Made by a program: the position numbers and the translations under genes. The notes beneath the pieces were generated by a model that did no database searches, was not told the DNA's origin, and was given only the letters and a program-made list of their open reading frames with translations. A stretch of DNA of 17,346 nt from Cudoniella acicularis (Eukaryota > Ascomycota > Leotiomycetes > Helotiales > Helotiaceae), in assembly GCA_013054445.1 (NCBI GenBank), contig JAAMPI010001232.1, positions 1-17,346 of the forward strand, read 5' to 3'. Positions 9,225 to 17,346 of the stretch are shown here, in pieces (within the stretch, counting starts at the first letter, position 1; every line of letters begins with the position of its first letter).

Positions 9225-9240
9225 ATACGGAGTACCGTAT
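9225..9240. promoter_or_regulatory. CGG-N4-CCG palindrome, site 1
   Basis: ATACGG-AGTA-CCGTAT is a perfect 6-bp inverted repeat with a 4-bp spacer. CGG inverted repeats are the classical target of fungal Zn(II)2Cys6 transcription factors. It lies about 90 bp upstream of the proposed protease start. Binding is inference. Confidence 0.45.
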
Positions 9241-9466
9241 AAATTTGTGCAACCTGATAAAACCCGAGGTGCCAACTAGTTTGGTTCCATCGAATTTCAC
9301 CAGGACATAGTCCATGGTAGGGACCTTATAGAGACAAAGTCTGAGCTATTGATCCCACCGAATTGCAGCTGCACCCGGTCCTAATAAGTATTATACTTTT
9401 GTGTTCGAGTAAAGCTTTGTGAGCCTATTAATACAGCAACCAAAAGCAAAAAGGGGGATTGTTGGT

Positions 9467-9486
9467 AGCTACGGTCGTCCGTAGCT
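9467..9486. promoter_or_regulatory. CGG-N4-CCG palindrome, site 2
   Basis: AGCTACGG-TCGT-CCGTAGCT is a perfect 8-bp inverted repeat with the same 4-bp spacing between CGG and CCG as the site near 9230. It is roughly midway between the divergent genes. The same geometry with different flanks suggests a selected binding site rather than a copied repeat. Confidence 0.45.
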
Positions 9487-9701
9487 CGGGTGCGGGACCG
9501 GAGGATATCTTCGGTTGTTCCTCAGACTGTAATGCGAATGATCGCCAGCCTTGCTAGCGAGCCTGTCTTCAATATCAAATTAAAAGTTGGCTCCTCCTCG
9601 CCTAACACCGAACTTCGAGCACGCATAGCGCCCTTTAGTACCTGGGCTGTCTTCAATCAGATACCCAATTCTGTCTTGCGTTTACGAGTCACGCCCTCGA
9701 A

Positions 9702-12071
9702 ATGGCGCTGCGGGTAGAGCAACAACAGTACACAATTGCTGGCGACGCCGAGCTGTGCCTTCACTCCTTCCAACATTGTCTCCAGCAGTCAGCATCCATC
9801 CACCCGCGATGTACCTCCTTAGTAGAGGATCAGCTTGCAAGATTCTCGGTTTGGACCGCCAACATTGGGGTCTTCGCTCCTGGGCGAGCTTCCATGGATC
9901 ATCGTCTAAGAGAGGTACCCGATGTTCAGGATATCGTGAGAGGGATTTTGGATGTGCTGGATGACCGTATTCAGAACTGTAGGTATACATCTAATCATAC
10001 CTAGAACATTAACGATTCGATGGCCTTATCGAGTTCGTCACACCTCGAAGAACGAAATACTCGTCAATGTTGTGGAAAAAACGAAGGCCAGCTTTGCTAA
10101 CGGTATGTAGGTTCAGCAGTTCTTAAGGCTCTCGATAATTTGCACCCAGGGAAATCTGGGGTTGCCGAAGTTGTCGAAAACGAAAACCTCGATCGGTCTG
10201 TCCGAGCAATCGCAAATGAGATAAGTCTACTCCACAGGCTGCTAAATACCATTCGCAGAGCGAGCAAGCACTCGCAAAGTGTCAAAGCAATAAAATTATT
10301 TCAGATCAAAGATGATGAAGGGAATGATGCGGAACCGTTTCTACAAGAGGTCTTTGCCTCCTATATATACGACCGATTTAAAGGAATCGGTGAGGCTATT
10401 CGGCAACGCCTTGCTTCCACAATGCTACTACGACGGAAGAGAATTCTATACAGGAGATCTCGCTACGGACAAGCTCCCATCAAACCAAAAAAGACAATTT
10501 CTCAACCTACAGTTACGTTACCCCTTGTTCAGCAGCAGGCCGCCGGCGCACTGGAACAACCACGCAGACCCGATGCACCTGAAGTCGCTGCGGAGTCTAC
10601 CCAAACCATTGTACAATCACTAGCTGTTACTGCTACGACATTAGCCCCCGACAGCTTTAAAAAGGCCTCAGCCCCAAGTATAATTTCAGTGTCGAAGACC
10701 GTTTCTCTGGGCGATCACCAGGACCTCATCTTCCCTCCTGCTCCCACCGGTTGTATTAAGCAGAAGTACAAACAACTAAAAAAGCAACGTAAAGAGGGTC
10801 ACACGGCTTATCTTGAATCTCTCCGACGTTCACTCGATGCGGGGATTAAAGGGTCGAGCCCAAAATTGCTTTCCGAGTTTCACCAGGAGACTTCTGACGC
10901 CGAGGCGAAGCTCCAGAATACTTTGGATAAGGATTGGGATAGTTGTATTAGGGCTATAGTAGAAGTGACCTGTCCTTTTTGCTTCTATACTCTCCCAAGT
11001 CTGGATGTTGTTGACGAAAAGAAATGGAAGTACGTGTTTGTCACTCTCCGGCCGCGAGCTACAACTTTACCACTTTACTTTTCCTTTGCGGATGCTGATT
11101 AGTTTTGTAGGTCCCACGTCAGAGACGATCTTGACGCGTACGTATGCCTGTTCGAGGAGTGTGATACGCCAGAAGAACTATATAACCACAGTGACGAATG
11201 GCTTAAACATATGCGCGTACATGCTTTGCGTTGGCGCTGCAACTCGAAATCTCATGATGTGCGTGTTTTCGTCACACGGGATGACTATATGGACCACATA
11301 AGCAAAGTTCATAAGGGTGCTTTCACGGAAGCGCAACTCCGTGTACTTGCTGAGAGAAATTCTCGGACAATCGGACCCTTATTTGAATCTTGCCCACTAT
11401 GCGGCGCCGAGGAGGTCAAAGGGCTCATGGAAGACCACATCGTGGGTCATTTGAGGTCTATTGCCTTAAAATCTCTGCCAGCTTATCAAGACGGGGGATC
11501 AGAGAGTTCTAGAAGCGAAGGGGGTAGCTTAGGTACTTCCGGGCCACCGAGTAGAACCACGATTAAAATGGACCCGGAGAGGTACCTTAAACCAACTTTC
11601 GATGACGAGGTATCTAGTGCCCTAAAACCATCGATGGACCCATCAACTGATTCTGTTGAAGAGTCTTTGTTCGTTGGGGTGCTGAAATCGGATCAGAGAC
11701 GTTTCGAATGGGGATTTGTCACTGACGCTCATGGATCATCCCAAAGCATCGAAAATGATTCGATAATTCAGTCGCTTCTCAAACACCAGCATAAGAGGCT
11801 CAGTCAGGGGAGCAGACCGACCATCCAGCGGAGATCCAGCCTTTCTTCAGCAACTTCGGGAACAATAAACGAACAGAGAGGGGTAGTCTTTGACGGTGAC
11901 CTCCAAAATGCTTCTCTAGGAGGCAGGGAGGCCGTAGTTGAGCAGCTACTATTCGATAAAGGAGCCGACATTAACGCTAAGCGCGGAAAGCGTAATAATG
12001 TTTTTCAAACTGCTGGTACAAAAAGTACTGAAGCTATAATTCAATTATTATTTAATAAAAGAGAGATTTAA
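9702..12071 (+). CDS. Fungal C2H2-type zinc-finger protein with degenerate ankyrin C-terminus
   Basis: Exons 9702-9978, 10111-11029 and 11111-12071 give 718 aa. The introns are 132 nt (GTAGGT donor, GCTAAC branch) and 81 nt (GTACGT donor, GCTGAT branch); both keep the frame and join conserved blocks. The N-terminal exon carries EDQLARFSVWTANIGVF and MDHRLREVPDVQDIV, hallmarks of a widespread fungal family of C2H2 proteins often mislabelled oxidoreductase. The middle has ENLDRSVRAIANEISLLHRL and a basic stretch. About 385-530 holds Cys/His clusters: CPFC, WKSHVRDDLDAYVCLFEEC, DEWLKHMRVH, DDYMDHISKVH, CPLCG and LMEDHIVGHLRSIALKSLP. A Ser-rich linker leads to about 1.5 weak ankyrin repeats (ASLGGREAVVEQLLFDKGADINA) that turn AT-rich and stop early. 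The role is unknown; relatives sit near NLR and NACHT genes. The ATG at 9702 is the only start in frame before the conserved block. Confidence 0.8.
11880..12071 (+). other. Decayed ankyrin-repeat segment at the gene's 3' end
   Basis: The last 60 codons contain one recognisable ankyrin unit with the GADINA turn and a second in which conserved positions are replaced (KRNNVFQTAGTKSTEAIIQLLFNK) while third codon positions shift to A/T. A TAA ends the frame and two more in-frame stops follow shortly. Ankyrin proteins of this class usually have many near-identical units, so this tract seems to be the stump of a longer array lost by mutation. Confidence 0.5.
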
Positions 12072-12220
12072 AGCTAAAGGCTTTTAAATACAAGGCGGGT
12101 CATATGGCCATCGACCAATCCTGTCGCGTGACTAAACCGGAACCAGCTCTGCGCCAAACGCAGCTTTCCCAGCTCTTCCGATGCCATCTAGGGCACGAGA
12201 ATTACGAATCGAAGCGAACA

Positions 12221-12361
12221 TCACGGGAAGGACGGTACAGACCGGGAGTCTGCAGGCGGTTGACCTTTGAGATACTCCTGGTATTTTTCTTCCTGCTCTA
12301 GAGCAGCTTTGTATATGAACTTGTCTCCTCTGGCATCGCCATAGAGTCCCGTACTCCAGAC
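12221..12361 (-). pseudogene. Possible terminal-exon fragment of an unrecognised gene
   Basis: A 46-codon open stretch (minus, TGA at 12221-12223) reads STGLYGDARGDKFIYKAALEQ near its start, then a Glu/Lys-rich helix and a Pro/Ser tail. Its composition looks coding, unlike the flanks, and a TAG immediately upstream could be an intron acceptor. No ATG or upstream exon can be assigned, and I do not recognise the family. It may be a fragment left by rearrangement. Speculative. Confidence 0.25.
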
Positions 12362-12455
12362 CTACGAGTCACAATGCTGGTGCCCGTGCCAGAGGGTCTT
12401 TGATGGGTTAGACAGCGAGGAAATGAGGAAAACTTTTTTCCTTTATAGATTGTCA

Positions 12456-12473
12456 AATGACACAAGTGTCATT
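12456..12473. repeat. Perfect palindrome AATGACAC-AA-GTGTCATT
   Basis: Eight-bp arms flank an AA spacer, the same geometry as the CACGTG palindrome at 4181-4198 but with a different sequence. It could be a small hairpin or a dimeric factor site. It may be chance. Confidence 0.4.
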
Positions 12474-12626
12474 AAACTATATCCAAGCCGAATCATTAGA
12501 CTTTGTGAACATCAGGGCAGGTTAAGTTGGCGTGAGGTTATTATGATATAGTCACGTGCATGATACAATATCTCTTAACTTAAAAGCAATCGTCGAAGGT
12601 TGTTCCTCTCCCCTCAAAACTCCAAA

Positions 12627-12848
12627 TTATGTGAATTTGTAATTACCTGTAGGAAACGATACGTGTGGGTTGGCCATAAACGCGTCGGGGATATACATGT
12701 CGGTCACAAACATGTCGGCCACAAATTTGTCATCCACAGACTCGTCGTCTAGAAGCTTGTTGTCTATAAACTCGTCCACCACAAACATATCAATTTGGAC
12801 CGCGTGATTATCTCCAAAATCTAAGTGAAGAGTTGACTCATACTGCAT
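12627..12848 (-). CDS. Small repeat-bearing hypothetical ORF (doubtful)
   Basis: The frame from the ATG at 12848 gives 73 aa. A slightly longer reading from 12866 would need a TTG start. After an unremarkable N-terminus it consists of five-residue steps of the form (F/L/Y)-(V/I/L)-x-(D/N)-x, for example FVVDE, FIDNK, FVADM, FVTDM and YIPDA, encoded by a 15-bp minisatellite. The spacing recalls pentapeptide-repeat proteins, but the residue pattern does not fit their A(D/N)Lxx consensus. There is no intron, signal peptide or homologue I recognise. It may simply be the minisatellite read in an open frame. Confidence 0.25.
   Translation of the reverse strand: MQYESTLHLDFGDNHAVQIDMFVVDEFIDNKLLDDESVDDKFVADMFVTDMYIPDAFMANPHVSFPTGNYKFT
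12670..12789. repeat. 15-bp minisatellite, about eight diverged units
   Basis: Eight consecutive 15-mers share the frame tcgg(t/c)cacaaac(a)tg. Examples are tcggtcacaaacatg at 12700-12714, tcggccacaaatttg at 12715-12729 and tccaccacaaacata at 12775-12789. Unit boundaries fall at 12670, 12685, 12700, 12715, 12730, 12745, 12760 and 12775 without slippage. The units are diverged but the period is exact, so insertions and deletions have been avoided, which may hint at past coding constraint on the minus strand. Confidence 0.7.
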
Positions 12849-12872
12849 CTTGTTAGGATTGATCAAAGAACG

Positions 12873-12890
12873 TTGATTGATTGATTGATT
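12873..12890. repeat. (TTGA)4 microsatellite
   Basis: Four perfect TTGA units plus TT. It is a simple sequence repeat next to the minisatellite, with no inferred function. Confidence 0.75.
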
Positions 12891-14616
12891 CGTTCATACC
12901 CGGTTCCAGCCTCCTATATGGTGGCTATGCCAGAGAAACGCAGGTTGGCTAAACCACCAAGGTGTGTTGGACTCATGCAACGCACCCTACTTCACCATGC
13001 CTCAGCATCACCAGTGATGCCCTTCCTGCGCGTAGCCTGGCTTCTATCTACGCATATATACATATCCGTTGACAGAAGTGCTCTGTTTGTGACTTTGGTA
13101 TAAGGCTCTGACTCAGCGACCAACTGTACACCTGTGTCTGCGGTCCCTAGAACCTGATGGGCTACGGGCACAACGAAGCCATGTTGCAACTCCGCTGGCC
13201 ACAGCAACCGTGATTCCATGAACCCCCTGGTCCTCACAGGGAAAAACCTTCCCAACAACGTTCTCTCTCGTCCAAATCGCCCCTTCCATACTGCCATAAC
13301 TCCAAACCCCAAAAGACCCTGACTCCCCCCAAAATTGTGTGATTGTGTGTGCCCGGTATGGGCCAAGTGCCTTCAGTGTGCTCTGTAAATTGATGATGTC
13401 GTTTTAATGAGGATTCAAGAATCTGTCAGGCAGGATTGCAGTTGCAGGAAGTGGTGATGCTCTTCCAGATTCATAGAATTATGTATACTGTGTATAATGT
13501 TACCGCATCTGAGATCGGGTGGTTCAATTGAGGCTGTGTTGAGGTAGGAAAACCCTGAAGAGTTGCTGCCGGCTTGCAAGAACGCTTCACTGCAGTCACC
13601 TTCCTCCTATGCTGATCATCGCCCGTGATCGCTCTCCAGCACAATCCCATCTGCCACTATGACCGGAGCCGCGCGTGAACTGTCAAGCCCTAAGGATAAT
13701 CCGAGATCGAGCCGCAGTCGCTTTCGAGGTTGCCGTCGCCACTCTCAAATCCATCGTCCTACTGGCCACGCTGTTATCTTGAGCATGATGGGTTGGCAGG
13801 CGCATGATTCGAACCTACCAGCACAAGCTGTCTTCCTCGACTCTGACCGTGAGAAGAGTATACACAGCAGGTGGTCACTAGAGGGGCGGTGCCAGCTACC
13901 TCTCCAGCCACCCTGCTCAACTCGACAATGTAAGGTTTTGAATGCGCGCAAAATAGTGCTGGGAAATTAACAGCAAGCAGGCAGGATTCTAGCCACAAAC
14001 ATCAGCCACGATATACCCCGCGATTTTGAGCCGCAAATCCCTTGATCACCACCCCTTGGTCACCTTCCCTTGCTTCTCTGTGGTGACGTAGCGGCCCGCA
14101 TTGGTACATTTTCGAGTGCAAACACTGCAAACGAAAGAGTTCAAAGCCTAAACACAACATCGCCTAAATGAGAAGGAAGATGCAGAGAGAAGGGTAACAG
14201 CGTCACAAGTAGTGTGGAAATTTTGATGTGGGATTGACCAATAGTCTGGCGGTTACGGCGAACGTAGGATTAGTAAGCGTGCCAGTAATTGGAAAGTACA
14301 TTCGAAAATACTTAGGTAAAGCATTGTGATAATTTCAGCCCACCACCCATTATTCGGCTTCTACATCTCACAAACTGTAATCTTGAATGTGGATTTCCAA
14401 GATTGTGGTGGTTGACATCCCAGTGATCTGTCGGGTATCGGAGCTTGAATGGGCCAGACCTCAAGATAAACCTTAATCCAGCCAACTCTATGAATGCTCT
14501 GACAGGCAAACACAGAGCCTTGTGGAACATAACTGTTCAGCTGACAACACCACCGTTCGCAACCTGATGCATACTCTCTATAGTGCTCAAATCTGCGAAC
14601 AGCCTTGCCCTCGGAC
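12891..14616. other. 1.7-kb intergenic region, nothing recognised
   Basis: Balanced base composition with several short ORFs on both strands (longest about 125 codons, minus strand 12992-13366, opening with a non-ATG codon). None has a recognisable motif, credible splice sites or plausible composition. No tRNA, repeat or transposon signature was found. The last part must contain whatever promoter the damaged NLR gene at 14617 once had. Confidence 0.5.
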
Positions 14617-15018
14617 ATGGCGGGTAGCCGTAAGTCAACGGTCTTCCGAGTGACCGGCCTTCCTCTCGATAAGCCAGAGTCAGACGTCTAGTCGACACTG
14701 GCAGAGACAATTCGTGATATCTTGACAGATGATGAACTACAATACGAGGTGGATATTACATGCACTCCCACGTGCGATGGAAGCCAGACCTTGACTGCCC
14801 TCGTCAAATTCAAAGGTGGCAACCCAAAATTCTTGTCGCTGCTCGAACATGATCCACTCGGTGATTGGCAGGTAGTGATGGGAGATGATGACATTAACTT
14901 TGATTGTTATTTCTTCGGCTTTACCCAGCTGTATCCTACAACTCTTGGCATCCAGTCACTGCTGAGTACGATACAATCTCTCTATCAACAGGTGTAACTT
15001 TACTAACTTCAACTGCAG

Positions 15019-15480
15019 CATCATTGCTATCACGGGCCTCGACGGACATGCGTATGGGTCGTGGAGGGGCAAGGGCAGTCTTGGCCGCATGTGGCTCCGC
15101 GACTTCCTTTCGAAAGATCTGCCGAACTGTCGAACGATGATTTACGGTGACAATTCGAAGCTCTCGAGTCATGGCATAAATACTATTATGGATTATGGAC
15201 GAGAATTCTTGGAAGCGATCAAGAGGGTCCGGCACACACAGGAGGTAGAATGCATCGCGTCAGTATGGTGGAATTGGCTAATATTGTCGTCTGCCAGCTC
15301 CGAGAGAGACCGCTCTTTTCTATCGCACACAACTTTGGAAGAATCATACTAGCTTCTGCCCTTCTCGGTCTTCCTGATAGCATGGAGGCCCCAATCCCTG
15401 TTAACGCTGATCACTCCCAGATTGTCAAGTTCGATAGTCCGCATACTGAGCCATACGAGACGGCGGTTAGATATTTAAAG
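15019..15480 (+). pseudogene. Hydrolase-like effector domain of the NLR pseudogene
   Basis: After the first intron the frame reads IIAITGLDGHAYGSWRGKG, then a WLRDFLSKDLPNCRTMIYG block. An intron at 15245-15297 (GTAGAA donor, GCTAAT branch, CAG acceptor) restores the frame to RERPLFSIAHNFGRIILAS. This resembles the lipase/SERAC1-type N-terminal domain of many fungal NLRs. The expected Ser of the nucleophile elbow is Asn and a following Gly is Arg. Both are single transitions from the usual codons, so catalysis would be lost even if expressed. Confidence 0.7.
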
Positions 15481-15659
15481 CAGTTTGAACAAGATACTAG
15501 GAAAGTTGTTTCGGACCAATTTTGTGCGTAACTCAGGACTGTTATTAGCCATTCTCCTACTTGTGATCTTTCATGAACAGTTTAGACCTTTTCTAGAGTT
15601 TCTAAAGACCAATATTATACCCCGATTTACTTGTGTCGATCTTGAACCCACGACCGACC

Positions 15660-16762
15660 GTTCCATTCGATAGGGATACAAAGTTCGTTGGGAGGCGAGA
15701 TGTCCTTGCAGCTCTAGCATTGCGGTTCTGTCAGTCCAACTCCCACAATCGGGTAGTCCTTGTGGGTTTGGGTGGGGTAGGGTATGACTCGGTTCTACCC
15801 TTCATTCCCCAATATCTAATAAGAACATAGCAAATCGCAATTGAATACTCGTATCGGCTTAGAGCGAAGGACCCTCAAGTATGGGTCTTTTGGGTGTATG
15901 CGAGTACCGCCGAGCGATTCGAACAAGCATACAGATTTATCGCCACTGAACTTGATCTCCCAGGGTCAGATGACCCAAAGACGGACGTGTTAGGTTTAGT
16001 TTCACGATGGCTTAGCGACGTCGATAATGGTCGTTGGCTCATGATCCTAGATAACGCTGACGATATCGACATATTTCACCACACACACGGGGAGGGATCT
16101 CAAAATGGCACCAACATGCTGTTCCATTAACCAGTTACATCCCACAGACCACAAATGGATCGGTCCTCCTTACTACACGAGATCAAAGAGCAGCAACGTG
16201 GCTCAGCTCTGGATATATGAGCGTCATTCCGGTCAATTTGATGGACTCGAATAACGCCGAGCAGTTACTTTGTACCAATATCCCTGAAGGTATATCAACT
16301 AGCTCTGATTGTGCCGAGCTTGCCAAAGAGCTGGACTATCTACCACTAGCAATTAATCAAGCCGCTGCATATGTTAGTGCGAAAGCCATTCGTATGAGTG
16401 TGTCCAAGTACTTGATGCTCTATCGTCAAGACGAACAAAGTCAAACCAGGCTACTCGATGAAGAATCTGGGGATCTAAGACGGGATCCTGGCGTTCCTAA
16501 TTTTGTGATCCGGACCTGGCAAATCTCATTTGACCAGATTAAGCGGAACAAGCCACAAGCTGCGGAGCTTTTGTCCCTTGTGGCTATGCTCGATCGCCAA
16601 GGGATTCCCGAATTCCTCCTCTGCGTCCAATACCCTAGTGCTCTCGATCTCGAAGACGCTCTAGCCCCTTTAGATGAGTTTTCTTTAATCACTATTAAGG
16701 GCGGTAAGGCCTTTGAGATGCACCGGCTTGTGCAACTCGCAACACGGAAGTGGCTGGAGTAA
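15660..16762 (+). pseudogene. NB-ARC domain of the NLR pseudogene, Walker A disrupted
   Basis: The entry motif VPFDRDTKFVGRRDVLAAL is followed by RVVLVGLGGVG, where the P-loop stops short. About 65 bp with a TCTAATA-like branch site and a TAG end precede QIAIEYSYRLR, so an intron probably follows the P-loop and the Lys-Ser codons are gone. The rest reads WVFWVYASTAERFEQAY, then RWLMILDNADDIDIF. A frameshift near 16126 leads to SGYMSVIPVNLMDSN and ELDYLPLAINQAAAYVS, then MHRLVQLATRKWLE and a TAA at 16760 where Gln or Glu is usual. Confidence 0.75.
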
Positions 16763-16976
16763 TATGAGGAGGCTGAAAGGTGGCAGGGAGAGGCAATCGA
16801 AGTAGTGGCAAAAGCTTTTCCAAGTGGAGACTAGCAACTGGAAGACGTGTGAGACTGTCACCACATGCTCTTGAAGTGCTGAAGTGTGAGCTGAAGTCAA
16901 ACCAGTCTATGCTTGGGCGTGCATCCCTCTTGTATAATATAGCTTGGTACAGCTGGCTACAGGGTCATTATGAAAT

Positions 16977-17346
16977 TGCGAAGGCAGAAACTCAAGAATC
17001 TCTTGCTGCTCGTGAACATCTTCTCCAAGATGATGACGGGAGGATTTTCGATAGTATCGGGATGCTTGCCTTAGTGCTCCAATACCAAGGCAAGTACAAC
17101 AAGGCCGAGACACTGAACCGGCGAGTGCTGGTGAGGTATGAGGCGGTGCTAGGGCCGGAGCACCCTGACACGCTCACGAGCATGAACAACCTCGCTGGAG
17201 TGCTCGACAGTCAGGGCAAGTATGACGAGGCCGAGGCCATGCTCCGAGAAACGCTCCAGCTTAGGACAGAGGCGCTCGGCCAAAAGCACCCCGACACGCT
17301 TATGAGCATGAGCAACCTTCCCCGAGTGCTTGACAACCAAGGCAAG
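16977..17346 (+). repeat. Tetratricopeptide repeats, 126-bp period, continuing past the window
   Basis: A 42-residue period typical of kinesin-light-chain TPRs is seen: units start with a KA(E/K)T or EAEA helix, then a (V)LGPEHPDTLTSMNNLA-type block and QGKY. Corresponding bases recur at a spacing of 126 bp (GCCGAG at 17104 and 17230). At least three units are present, the last two are clearly similar at DNA level, and the frame is open to the edge. GC content rises relative to the damaged NB-ARC part, suggesting recent repeat homogenisation. Confidence 0.8.

Larger units (their letters stand above)
9134..9701. promoter_or_regulatory. Shared divergent promoter region
   Basis: About 570 bp separate the 5' ends of the protease gene (minus) and the C2H2-type gene (plus). 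Short ORFs here have poor composition and look like chance. The region contains two CGG-N4-CCG palindromes, a TATAAATT string near 9238 and a CTATAAGG string on the minus strand near 9325-9332. A shared regulatory region for both genes is plausible but inferred. Confidence 0.5.
12072..12626. other. Intergenic region, mostly without recognisable genes
   Basis: Only two things stand out: a short minus-strand peptide at 12221-12361 and the palindrome at 12456-12473. The rest is AT-rich, with no repeat or ORF I can support. Confidence 0.5.
14617..17346 (+). pseudogene. NLR-type gene, damaged: alpha/beta-hydrolase-like, NB-ARC, TPR (runs off window)
   Basis: The order is an N-terminal conserved region from the ATG at 14617 (STVFRVTGLPLDKPESDV), a DUF676/SERAC1-like alpha/beta-hydrolase domain (about 15019-15480), NB-ARC (about 15660-16750) and kinesin-light-chain-type TPRs (about 16860 to the edge). 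Two plausible introns remain (14966-15018 and 15245-15297). Lesions are an in-frame TAG at 14689, a one-base frameshift near 14940-14951, and the hydrolase nucleophile motif reading AHNFGR where AHSFGG is expected. Walker A is interrupted at GLGGVG without its Lys-Ser. There is a frameshift near 16126 and stops at 16760, 16832 and 16850, then a frame change into the TPRs. Kept NB-ARC landmarks include WLMILDNADD (Walker B) and LPLAINQAAAYVS. Such proteins act as fungal nonself sensors; this copy cannot make one. The TPR frame stays open to the edge. Confidence 0.85.

Noticed and set aside
9097..9315. Minus-strand 72-codon ORF as a first exon of the protease gene
   Set aside because: It could splice in frame to a later acceptor, but it contains promoter-like TATA/CGG palindrome sequence and has non-coding composition. 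The 11-codon exon from 9133 is simpler.
12992..13366. Minus-strand open frame of about 125 codons
   Set aside because: It opens with a TTG rather than ATG, has no recognisable motif or splice context, and its composition looks like chance.
13795..13860. tRNA-like B-box (GGTTCGAATC on the minus strand) suggesting a tRNA or tRNA-derived SINE
   Set aside because: The flanking bases do not form a T-stem, no matching acceptor stem or A-box lies at the right distance, and no cloverleaf can be drawn.
13659..13970. Plus-strand ORF of 103 codons with overlapping minus ORFs
   Set aside because: Basic, low-complexity translation without a motif; equally long frames exist on the opposite strand.
15245..15297. 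Frameshift in the hydrolase domain of the NLR pseudogene
   Set aside because: The apparent shift disappears when a 53-nt intron with good donor, branch and acceptor is removed, so it is not counted as a lesion.
15485..15673. Small ORF with a membrane-helix-like stretch between hydrolase and NB-ARC parts
   Set aside because: It lies in the linker of the NLR pseudogene, in a different frame from the flanking domains, and probably translates an intron or eroded DNA.
1..17346. CRISPR array, bacterial operon or integron features
   Set aside because: No regularly spaced direct repeats with unique spacers were seen, and the introns and protein families show a fungal nuclear origin.

Overview
The window looks like nuclear DNA of a filamentous ascomycete (Pezizomycotina). 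The coding stretches carry short introns (about 40-130 nt) with fungal GT...CTRAY...AG signals. The protein families are typically fungal. AT-rich stretches hold decayed transposon pieces whose stop codons look like repeat-induced C-to-T changes. No species can be named from the sequence alone.

Layout. Positions 1-1300 are a repeat and transposon graveyard: GGGTA/TACCC arrays, a roughly 180-bp inverted-repeat (MITE-like) element, a poly-C run and the broken N-terminus of a Tc1/mariner transposase. A two-exon dynamin/Mx-like GTPase lies on the minus strand (1311-3527). After a 1.2-kb spacer containing an AT-rich block comes a plus-strand gene whose spliced product (285 aa) resembles fungal gasdermin-like proteins (4720-5700). 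Convergent to it, 132 bp away, is a minus-strand gene (5833-about 9133) that fuses an N-terminal DUF7580-like region to a subtilisin-type S8 protease with all catalytic residues present. A promoter region shared with a divergent gene carries two CGG-N4-CCG palindromes. That divergent gene (9702-12071, plus) encodes a fungal C2H2-type protein ending in a short, decayed ankyrin region. Positions 12072-14616 are mostly non-coding and include a 15-bp minisatellite. The right end (14617 to the window edge) is a heavily damaged NLR-type gene: alpha/beta-hydrolase-like domain, NB-ARC, then tetratricopeptide repeats.

How the genes may work together. The gasdermin-like/subtilisin pair has the same logic as HET-Q1/HET-Q2 of Podospora anserina, where a protease trims the C-terminus of a gasdermin-like protein to release a membrane-permeabilising, cell-killing form. 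Its neighbours (dynamin-like GTPase, C2H2/ankyrin protein, NLR) come from families often found in fungal nonself-recognition and programmed-cell-death loci. The window is therefore best read as a candidate fungal immunity or incompatibility island. The pair appears intact, the neighbouring NLR is a pseudogene, and the whole is bounded by transposon debris. The domain calls rest on motif recognition by eye, and the linkage of function is inference.
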